The notes under the pieces are model-generated. The model had not been told where the DNA came from. It was given only the letters and a program-made list of their open reading frames with translations, and did no database searches. From positions 1 through 64,000 of the forward strand of contig JAPLOI010000039.1 in NCBI GenBank assembly GCA_026400815.1: 64,000 bases of DNA, in the 5' to 3' direction. Both the position numbers and the translations under genes were made by a program. This stretch comes from Alphaproteobacteria bacterium (lineage in GTDB: Bacteria > Pseudomonadota > Alphaproteobacteria > Acetobacterales > Acetobacteraceae). Below, in pieces: positions 24,692 through 31,293 of the stretch. Position 1 is the stretch's first letter; the number at the start of each line of letters is the position of its first letter.

Positions 24692-25444
24692 TCAGGCCTC
24701 GTAGGTGATCTTCGCCTCGCCCAGGCCCGGGAAGTCTGCCCGCACGGTGGCGCCGGCGGGCACGCGGTTGGCGCCGCTCCAGGAGCCGCAGGTGACGAAC
24801 TGGCCGGCCTTCAGCCCGCCGGCCCAAATGCTGCCGGTGTTCGCGAGCCACTCCATCAGGTCCATGATGTCGCCGAAGGGGTAGCCGGTGCGCTCGGCAT
24901 CCAGCGCGCTGTTGACGAATTGCTGGCAGACCTGGGCGGAGAGATCGACCTTCTGCCAGTCCTTCGTGCCGGGGCTGTAGACGAAGCCGCCATGGGACTG
25001 GGTGTCGGCGATGTTGGTGAAGAGGTCGAAATCCTTCGGCTCCACGAAGCGGCTTTCGCAGACCTCGATGGCGGCGTGCATCGTGTCGATCGCGGCGGCG
25101 ACCTCAGCCTTCGTGTAGGGGGTTGCGCGGGGCGGCAGGTCGGCCTTCATGCGGAAGGCAACCTCGGATTCGACCATGCGCAGCGGGTGCTGGGCGGCCG
25201 AGAGCGTGGCCGGGGTGGGCTGGATGGTGGCGGCGGGCAGGGCGCCGCAGCATTTGGTGCCGCCGGGGGCGCCAACCTTCCAGCCGCCGATGGTGAAGCT
25301 CTTCGCCACTTCCTGCTGCACGGCGACGGCTGCTTCCATGCTGGTGGGCTTCAGGCTGTCCGACAGGGTGGCGATGCGGCCGGCGGCCATGTTGGCGCGG
25401 GCGGCGAGCAGCTTCTGGGCCAGCTCGGTGGTGGCGTTGGACAT
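24692..25444 (-). CDS. 2-keto-4-pentenoate hydratase/fumarylacetoacetase-like protein
   Basis: A 250-residue protein with the MhpD-like layout: helical N-terminus with AARANMAAGRIATLSD, GGWKVGAPGG near residue 54, the metal-ligand Glu pair in VESEVAFRMKADLP, then AIEVCESRF and a GSIWAGGLKAGQFVTCGSWSG barrel end. Members hydrate 2-hydroxypenta-2,4-dienoate or decarboxylate oxo acids. The start MSNATTEL is favoured over an upstream in-frame Met. It heads the operon that includes the CocE-like hydrolase and the peptide transporter. Confidence 0.83.
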   Translation of the reverse strand: MSNATTELAQKLLAARANMAAGRIATLSDSLKPTSMEAAVAVQQEVAKSFTIGGWKVGAPGGTKCCGALPAATIQPTPATLSAAQHPLRMVESEVAFRMKADLPPRATPYTKAEVAAAIDTMHAAIEVCESRFVEPKDFDLFTNIADTQSHGGFVYSPGTKDWQKVDLSAQVCQQFVNSALDAERTGYPFGDIMDLMEWLANTGSIWAGGLKAGQFVTCGSWSGANRVPAGATVRADFPGLGEAKITYEA

Positions 25445-25509
25445 GGTTGGTTCACTCCCGTTTGTCCCCGGCACCTTGCCCGGCGGCCCCGGCTGCGGCA
25501 AGGCAGGGC

Positions 25510-26343
25510 ATGGACCTGACCCTGTTGCGCGCGCCCGATCCCGCGATCCGTACCCGGCTGGACGCGGCGATCGACGCCTTCAACGACGTCGCCACCGGGC
25601 GGACGGAGCCGGCGCGCCACCTGACCATCGCGCTGCGGGATGCCGCAGGCGTGGTCGAGGGTGGGCTGGTGGGGATCAGCTACTACGACTGGCTGCTGGT
25701 GCAGATGCTGTTCGTGCCGGAGGCCAGGCGCGGGCAGGGGCTGGGGGCGCAGCTGATGCTGGCGGCGGAGGCCGAGGCGGTGCGGCGCGGGTGCCGGGGC
25801 GTATGGTTGGATACCGGCAGCCCGGCGGCGCGGGGCTTCTATGAGCGGATCGGCTACGGCGTGTTCGCCACCCTTAACGATTATCCGCGCGGGCACACCA
25901 AGTGGTTCCACGCGCGGCTGGCACCGCGGTACGGCGACACGGCGGGGCTGGAGATCATCGAGGCGCGCGATCCCGCGGTGGCGCGCGTGGTGGGGGCGGC
26001 GCTGACGGCGGTGGCGGATGATCTGTTCGGCGCCGAGACGGGGCGCGAGGCCCTGGCTGTGACGGCGCCGCAGGGCGGCGGGCTGTGGATGCTGGCACGG
26101 CGGGACTGGCTGTTCCTGGACCTGTTCGTGCTGCCGGCGGAGGCGCGTCGGCAGGGGCTGGGCAGCCGCATCCTGGCGATGGCGGAGGCGGCGGCGCGGG
26201 CGCGCGGCTGCGTGGGGGTGTGGTTGGATACCTACGGCTTCCAGGCGCGGCCGTTCTATGAGCGGCACGGCTACCGGGTGATCGGCGCGCTGCCCGACTT
26301 TCCCGCGCCCTGGCAGCGCTTTTTCCTGGCCAAGCGCTTCTAG
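25510..26343 (+). CDS. Tandem GNAT N-acetyltransferase
   Basis: A 277-residue protein formed of two GNAT domains in series. Each has the acetyl-CoA-binding loop: R-RGQGLGAQLM near residue 78 and RRQGLGSRIL near residue 217, and each ends with the GFYERIGY / PFYERHGY motif. The two halves are similar to each other, which indicates an internal duplication. The acceptor is unknown. It is divergent from the hydratase operon and convergent with the MFS gene, the two stop codons sharing a CTAG. Confidence 0.88.
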   Translation: MDLTLLRAPDPAIRTRLDAAIDAFNDVATGRTEPARHLTIALRDAAGVVEGGLVGISYYDWLLVQMLFVPEARRGQGLGAQLMLAAEAEAVRRGCRGVWLDTGSPAARGFYERIGYGVFATLNDYPRGHTKWFHARLAPRYGDTAGLEIIEARDPAVARVVGAALTAVADDLFGAETGREALAVTAPQGGGLWMLARRDWLFLDLFVLPAEARRQGLGSRILAMAEAAARARGCVGVWLDTYGFQARPFYERHGYRVIGALPDFPAPWQRFFLAKRF

Positions 26344-27521
26344 CCCGCCAGCACCGCCGGGCGGGACGCCACCAGCCGGGCGTGCAGGAACCACAGCGGA
26401 ATGCCGAGCAGGGCGACAAGTCCGGCGAGCACGAGGGCACCGCCGGGGTCCCCGGCCCAGTCGGCCGCCGCACCGCACAGCGCCGGCATGATGGCCCCGC
26501 CGACATAGTAGGTGATGTAGAAAATCCCCATGCCCACGGCCCGGTTCTCCGGCCGGCAGGACAGCGCGCCGAGTTCCACGATCAGGCTGCCGGGCATGGC
26601 CGCGATGGTGCCGAAGATGATGCCCCACAGGATCGGCGCATCGATCACGGCGGGGCCGGCCACGGAGAGCGTGCAGACCACGGTGCCGGCGATGAAGATG
26701 AAGCTGCGGCCGAAGCGGGCGGCAGCCCAGCCGCCCAGCAGCATGGCGGGGAAATTCGCCCAGGTGCCCAGCGAGAGCACCACGTCCGCCACCCAGGAAG
26801 GATGGCCGCGCGCCGCCAGCAGCGAAGGCATCCAGGCCATGAAGTTGAACCAGGCCGCGTTGTAGACCATCCAGATCAGGCCTGCGATTCCGACCAGCGT
26901 GGCCTCGTGCAGGCTGGGCCAGGCCAGGGTGCGCGGCGAGGCGTTGGGTGCCTCGGTCCACGCCAGGCTGAAAAACAGGGCGGCGATGCCGGCGATGCCT
27001 GCGCCCAGCCAGAACGCAGACGCAACGCCATGCGCGGCCGCGATGGGCGGCAAAACAACCTGGGCAAGCCCGATGCCGATCGGGAAGGCGCCCAGCAGCA
27101 CGGCCATGGCCGCGGGCAGGTCCTTCGGGCCGAAGCGGTCGGCCGCCATCTTGCTTTGCATCACCGACATGCCGACGGCGCCGATGCCGGCAATGCCGCG
27201 GCCGAGGGCGATGGCAAGGCTGCCCCAGTCCTGCTGGACGGCCAGTGCGGCCACCACCCCGCCGAGCGCGATGAGCCAGGCGCTGCCGACGGCCACCAGC
27301 CGGTCTCCGAAGCGGCGGGCGAGGAAGCCGCTGGGCAGGGCAACGAACACCCCCGGGGCGAGATAGGCGCCGATCAGCCCACCGAGGGCGGCGAAGTCCA
27401 GTGCCAACGCCAGCATGAGGTCCGGCCCCAGCGTGGCGACCGTCTGCAGCTGGAAGCCGAAGGCGATGCGGGTAAGAGCGAGGGTGGCGATGGTGCCGTA
27501 GAGCGGCAGCCGGGAGGGCAT
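26340..27521 (-). CDS. MFS transporter (CynX/NNP-like)
   Basis: A 393-residue major facilitator with about 12 hydrophobic segments. The loop 2-3 motif A appears as GFLARRFGDR, and FHALR-type central linker sequence separates the halves. The start MPSRLPLYG is chosen as the first Met directly before the first helix. The substrate is not readable. Its stop codon overlaps the convergent GNAT stop. Confidence 0.8.
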   Translation of the reverse strand: MPSRLPLYGTIATLALTRIAFGFQLQTVATLGPDLMLALALDFAALGGLIGAYLAPGVFVALPSGFLARRFGDRLVAVGSAWLIALGGVVAALAVQQDWGSLAIALGRGIAGIGAVGMSVMQSKMAADRFGPKDLPAAMAVLLGAFPIGIGLAQVVLPPIAAAHGVASAFWLGAGIAGIAALFFSLAWTEAPNASPRTLAWPSLHEATLVGIAGLIWMVYNAAWFNFMAWMPSLLAARGHPSWVADVVLSLGTWANFPAMLLGGWAAARFGRSFIFIAGTVVCTLSVAGPAVIDAPILWGIIFGTIAAMPGSLIVELGALSCRPENRAVGMGIFYITYYVGGAIMPALCGAAADWAGDPGGALVLAGLVALLGIPLWFLHARLVASRPAVLAG

Positions 27522-27829
27522 GGCGGTGGTCCGAACGGTGCAGCCATCAGCAGGCCACAGCTTGCGCCGCCCGGCCAGACGCACGGATCAGGTGAACCAG
27601 AGCAGCCTATCCAGCGCGCGGGGCACCGGGAGGTCTGCCTGGGTGCGGACGGACCAGGTCACGATACCCCATGGTCATGCCTCCCTTGGCCGCGATGGCG
27701 CCTGCGAGGAACGGGGGGCGTGCAAAAACTGCTGATCACGACTTCGCGATTGCGAAGGAAAGGGCATTCGGGCACGATGGAATGAACGCCCGCGCCGGGC
27801 ATGGCGGGATTGCTGCCATGGAGAGTGCG
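27522..27829. other. Intergenic region, no gene recognised
   Basis: A 308-bp stretch between the MFS start and a small gene. It presumably carries the MFS promoter (minus strand) and that of the small gene. I see no repeat, RNA or convincing motif. Confidence 0.35.
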
Positions 27830-28003
27830 ATGGACGAAACGGCACAATTGCGGGTGGACATCACCGTGTTGCGTGCGCGCGTGGACGCGCTGCAGACCGA
27901 CCTGATGGAGCTGTTGGCCCTGCATGGCCAAACGCTGGAGGCGCTGGCGCAGGTGGCCGGGAAGTGGCCGCGGGTGCCTCAGGCGTTCGGCTCGGGCGCA
28001 TAA
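27830..28003 (+). CDS. Small coiled-coil protein of unknown function
   Basis: A 57-residue protein, MDETAQLRVD... ending ...QAFGSGA. The middle (ITVLRARVDALQTDLMELLALHG) has heptad-like Leu/Val spacing, suggesting a short coiled coil like those in SlyX-type proteins. The start at 27830 follows GGAGAG; an alternative ATG is at 27818. I do not recognise the family. Confidence 0.55.
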   Translation: MDETAQLRVDITVLRARVDALQTDLMELLALHGQTLEALAQVAGKWPRVPQAFGSGA

Positions 28004-28097
28004 CCCCAGCGGCGCTTGATGGGGTGGCGCAAGCCGGCTTAGCCTCGCGCATGATCTATTCTGCAATTGTTCCGCAGCATCGCGGGAGTCGGGTTCG

Positions 28098-29288
28098 TTG
28101 AGCGGGTCGGCGCCGCCTGGTGCCACGCGGGTGGTGGTGGCGCTGGGGATCACCCAGACGCTGGCCTGGGCGTCCTCCTACTACATCCCGGCCGTGCTGG
28201 CGGTGCCGATGGCGCGCTCGCTTGGCATTGCCTCCAGCTGGGTCTTCGGCGCGTTCTCGGCGGCACTGGTGCTGTCGGCGCTGATCGCGCCCTGGGTGGG
28301 GCGGATGATCGACGCGAAGGGCGGGCGCACGATGCTCACCGCCTCCAACGTGGTGCTGGCGGCCGGGCTTGCGCTGCTGGCCGTGGCCCAGGGGCCGGTA
28401 GTGCTGCTGCTGGGCTGGTTGGTGATGGGCCTGGGCATTTCGATGGGGCTGTACGATGCCGCCTTCGCAACCCTGGCCGGATTGTACGGGCGGGCGGCGC
28501 GCGGGCCGATCACCGGGATCACGCTGATCGCGGGGTTCGCCAGCACGGTCGGCTGGCCGGTGTCCGCGGTGCTGGAGGAGGTGGTGGGCTGGCGCGGCGC
28601 CTGCCTCGCCTGGGCCGGGCTGCACCTGGTGCTGGGGCTGCCGCTGAACCGCTTCCTGGTGCCGCCGGCGCCACCGCCGGAAAAAGCCGCAGCCGCAGCC
28701 GAGCCCGATGGGCCGCCCCCCCCGCGCTTCGCCATGCCGCTGCTGGCGGTGGTGTTCGCCACCACCTGGTTCGTCGCCGGCGCCATGGCGGCGCATCTGC
28801 CGGTGTTGCTGGAGGCGGCAGGCACAACAACGGCGGTGGCGATCGCGGCCGGGGCGCTGATCGGCCCGGCGCAGGTGGGCGCGCGCATCCTGGAATTCAG
28901 CTTCCTGCGCCGCTTTCACCCGCTCGTTTCGGCTAGGATCGCCACGCTGTGCCACCCGATCGGGGCGGCGGTGCTGGCGCTGTATGGCGGGCCGGCGGCG
29001 GCGGTGTTCGTGGTGCTGCACGGCATGGGCAACGGCGTGCTGACGATCGCCAAGGGCACCCTGCCGCTCGCGGTGTTCGGGCCGGTGGGCTACGGGGCCC
29101 GAACCGGGCTGATCTCCGCCCCGTCGCGCCTGTTGCAGGCCACGGCTCCCTTCCTGTTCGGCCTGGTGCTGGAGGGCGGCGGGGTGGCCTGGGCCCTGTG
29201 GCTGACCGCGGGATGCTGCCTGGCGGCGTTCGTGGCACTGCTGCTGCTGCGGGCCGTGCCGCCGCCCGGCGCCGCATTGCCGGAATGA
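28098..29288 (+). CDS. MFS transporter
   Basis: A 396-residue major facilitator with about 12 hydrophobic helices and loop motif APWVGRMIDAKGGRTML between helices 2 and 3. The start is TTG at 28098 with GGGAG upstream; no ATG exists before the first helix ends. A proline-rich linker (PPAPPPEKAAAAAEP) joins the halves. It resembles monocarboxylate/oxalate-formate type carriers only loosely, so the substrate is open. Confidence 0.8.
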   Translation: MSGSAPPGATRVVVALGITQTLAWASSYYIPAVLAVPMARSLGIASSWVFGAFSAALVLSALIAPWVGRMIDAKGGRTMLTASNVVLAAGLALLAVAQGPVVLLLGWLVMGLGISMGLYDAAFATLAGLYGRAARGPITGITLIAGFASTVGWPVSAVLEEVVGWRGACLAWAGLHLVLGLPLNRFLVPPAPPPEKAAAAAEPDGPPPPRFAMPLLAVVFATTWFVAGAMAAHLPVLLEAAGTTTAVAIAAGALIGPAQVGARILEFSFLRRFHPLVSARIATLCHPIGAAVLALYGGPAAAVFVVLHGMGNGVLTIAKGTLPLAVFGPVGYGARTGLISAPSRLLQATAPFLFGLVLEGGGVAWALWLTAGCCLAAFVALLLLRAVPPPGAALPE

Positions 29289-29310
29289 CTGCGTCGGTTC
29301 CCATAAATGC

Positions 29311-29484
29311 ATGAAACTGTGACTGACAGCCGGTCTCGTCGGTCTCATGGGGGTGGCCGCCATGGGCGGGTGCAGCGCGGCGGGCGTGCCGGAGGAATGG
29401 TGCGAGCTTTCCTCGGCGGGGCTTGGGGCCGTGGGCATCATGGGGCTGACGGGGCTGTGGGCGCCGCGGTCCAGGATGAATTGA
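29311..29484 (+). pseudogene. Small lipoprotein-like frame with an in-frame TGA
   Basis: Reading from ATG 29311 gives MKL, then TGA (29320-29322), then LTAGLVGLMGVAAMGGCSAAG and on to ...WAPRSRMN, stop 29484. Ignoring the TGA this is a textbook lipoprotein signal with lipobox AMGGC. An ATG at 29347 could still give a 45-residue product, but with a weakened signal. Either a nonsense mutation has damaged a small lipoprotein gene or the shorter start is used. No known family. Confidence 0.35.
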
Positions 29485-29615
29485 GCCAAGGGCTCATCAA
29501 GGCGCGTTCAAGGCGTTTCCAGCACAAGCGTCGGCCTGCCGCACTTCGCGAGATGGAGTTGGCGGTCAGCCAATCACCACAGGATGTCCTCCCCAGCACT
29601 GACCGCGGCGAGCCA

Positions 29616-29647
29616 CCAACCTTCGTTTAGGGTCTTGGGAAGGTTGG
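29616..29647 (-). terminator. Hairpin downstream of the displaced tRNA-Lys 3' end
   Basis: A perfect 9-bp inverted repeat (CCAACCTTC at 29616-29624, GAAGGTTGG at 29639-29647) whose right arm includes the CCA end of the tRNA fragment. On the minus strand it follows the tRNA 3' end directly. It is probably the terminator of the tRNA gene before the island inserted, though no U-run follows. Confidence 0.45.
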
Positions 29648-29692
29648 TGGGCGCACCAGGGCTCGAACCTGGGACCCGCTGATTAAGAGTCA
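29644..29692. repeat. attL: attL: 49-bp direct repeat (3' part of tRNA-Lys)
   Basis: Positions 29644-29692 are identical to 41362-41410. The sequence is the 3' portion of the minus-strand tRNA-Lys(CUU) gene, from the anticodon stem through the T arm and acceptor to CCA. This copy is not a functional tRNA, as the 5' half is missing. It marks the left junction of the integrated element, 195 bp before the integrase gene. Confidence 0.92.
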
Positions 29693-29821
29693 CAGGGGAT
29701 ACAGTTCCGTCTCTCTCCGCCATCCTCCGCCTATCCACGTTAAGTGCATTGAAAGATGGGCTATTTAATGGTTTCCGCTCCCGCTGCTTCCCGGCAGAAC
29801 CCGCTTGCCTTCGCCCCGTGT

Positions 29822-29842
29822 GTCCTGTCAATGTCCTGTTCA
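29822..29842 (+). repeat. 21-bp direct repeat, left copy (possible integrase arm site)
   Basis: GTCCTGTCAATGTCCTGTTCA occurs here and at 41286-41306 in the same orientation, 130 bp inside attL and 56 bp inside attR. A related TGACAGGACG sits just after it (29852-29861). The placement at both ends of the island fits arm-type binding sites for the integrase or excisionase. Confidence 0.6.
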
Positions 29843-29886
29843 ACGACCCGCTGACAGGACGCGGCGGGAAGGCGGAGGTGGGGCAG

Positions 29887-31215
29887 ATGGCGGCTGCGAA
29901 AGAGAAGCTGGCGGTGGTGAGCGAAGGGCCGGTGAAGATCACCAAGGCCACAATCGAGGCCGCTTGGCGGCGCCGGCAGAAGAACACGCGGCTGATCGTG
30001 CGCGATGAAACCTGCCGGGGGCTGGCCCTGATCGTGAATCCTGGCGTGATGACGTGGACCTACAGCTACCGGCCACGCGGCGCCGATCCCGTGAGCGGAA
30101 AGCGCTTGCCCAACCGCACCGTCACCCTGGGCAACCCGGAGACGCACAACCCCGACCTAGCGCGCGCCGCCGCGAACAAGATCAAGGGCGCCGCCGCCAG
30201 TGGCGAGGACCCCGCCGCCGAGCGCAAGGCCAAGCAGCTCGCCGAGCGCAAGCGCCGTGCCGTCATCATGGGCGGGCTGGTGGATACCTACGCCACCGCC
30301 CTGCCGACACGCCCGAAGCTGCGGGGCACCGGGCTGCCATCACCCGCCCATGTCGCCGAGGAGGTGGCACAGGTGCGTGCCGCCATGGCGATGATGGACC
30401 GCGCAAGCACGCCCATTGCCGACCTGGACGCCAACGATGTGCGGCAGATGCTGGGCAAGCTGGGCGACAAGCCTGCGACCGCCCGCGCCCGGTTCGGCGC
30501 ACTCTCCCGCTTCTTCGACTGGTGCCAGGACGAAGGGCACATTGCCGCCAACCCCTGCGCCCTGCTGGCCCGCACACGCCGCCCGAAGGCCATTGCGCCG
30601 CGCGCACATCATCTGCCGGTCGATGACGTGGTGCGGCTGTGGAAGGCGGCCGAGGCGCTGTCCCATCCCGTCTATCGCGACCTCGTGCGCTTCCTGCTGG
30701 CCGTGCCCTGCCGGCGTGGCGAGGCGGCGCGGCTGGATTGGGCACACCTGGACCTTGCCGCCGCCGTGTGGACCATGCCGGGCGCCATGACCAAGAACGG
30801 CGACGCGCACCGCCTGCACCTGCACCCTCTGGCGCTGGACGTGCTGCGCGCCCGTCACGATGCCGCCGGCAAGCCGCGCACGGGCCTGGTGTTCCCCGCC
30901 CCGAAGTCGGGCGAGGCCATCGACACGTTCTCCGCGATCAAGGCCGATCTGGACGAGGCGGCGGGGCTGACCGGCTGGCGCTGGCACGATCTGCGCCGCA
31001 GCTTCGCCACCGCCCTGGCCGAGGCCGGCGTGGCCGAGACGGTGGCCGATGCGGTGCTGAACCACCGGCAATCCGCAACGCGCGGCGGCGTGCTGGGCGT
31101 GTATCAGCGTTCCAAGCGCTGGCCCGAACAGATGGAGGCGATGCAGCGTTGGGGCGTACTGCTGGCGAGCAGCATGGCCGACAACGTGGTGAGGATGCGC
31201 GCCGCCACGGCATAG
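29887..31215 (+). CDS. int: Tyrosine-type site-specific integrase
   Basis: A 442-residue tyrosine recombinase with an N-terminal DUF4102-like arm-binding domain (about 15-110), a core-binding domain (about 125-230) and the catalytic domain. Catalytic residues are visible as R277 (PCRRGEA), H367-x-x-R370 (HDLRR), H393 (NHR) and Y406 (GVYQRS). The start at 29887 has GGAGGTGGGG in front; a longer frame begins at 29749 but would run over the putative arm sites. It lies next to attL and is the likely enzyme for insertion at tRNA-Lys. Confidence 0.95.
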   Translation: MAAAKEKLAVVSEGPVKITKATIEAAWRRRQKNTRLIVRDETCRGLALIVNPGVMTWTYSYRPRGADPVSGKRLPNRTVTLGNPETHNPDLARAAANKIKGAAASGEDPAAERKAKQLAERKRRAVIMGGLVDTYATALPTRPKLRGTGLPSPAHVAEEVAQVRAAMAMMDRASTPIADLDANDVRQMLGKLGDKPATARARFGALSRFFDWCQDEGHIAANPCALLARTRRPKAIAPRAHHLPVDDVVRLWKAAEALSHPVYRDLVRFLLAVPCRRGEAARLDWAHLDLAAAVWTMPGAMTKNGDAHRLHLHPLALDVLRARHDAAGKPRTGLVFPAPKSGEAIDTFSAIKADLDEAAGLTGWRWHDLRRSFATALAEAGVAETVADAVLNHRQSATRGGVLGVYQRSKRWPEQMEAMQRWGVLLASSMADNVVRMRAATA

Positions 31216-31235
31216 GGGGCATAGGGGGCATAGGG
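31209..31235 (+). repeat. CATAGGGGG tandem repeat at the integrase end
   Basis: Three copies of a 9-bp unit (GGCATAGGG-type) overlap the integrase stop. An 18-nt stretch of it (31209-31226) recurs in inverted orientation at 41169-41186, just after the last island gene. The two copies therefore bracket the cargo and replication genes. Confidence 0.6.
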
Positions 31236-31293
31236 TCGCGCCCCAACCACCCCACCATTGCAGAACGCTTCCGCATTCACGCACAGTCGCCGC

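Noticed and set aside
21688-24708. A 1006-codon Gly-rich plus-strand frame
   Set aside because: It is antisense to the binding-protein and CocE genes, which have clear family motifs. The composition (Gly, Ala, Arg, Val) is typical of a shadow frame.
29574-29987. A minus-strand frame across attL and the tRNA fragment
   Set aside because: It translates the tRNA remnant (VPGSSPGAPTN pattern), a usual artefact of tRNA genes.
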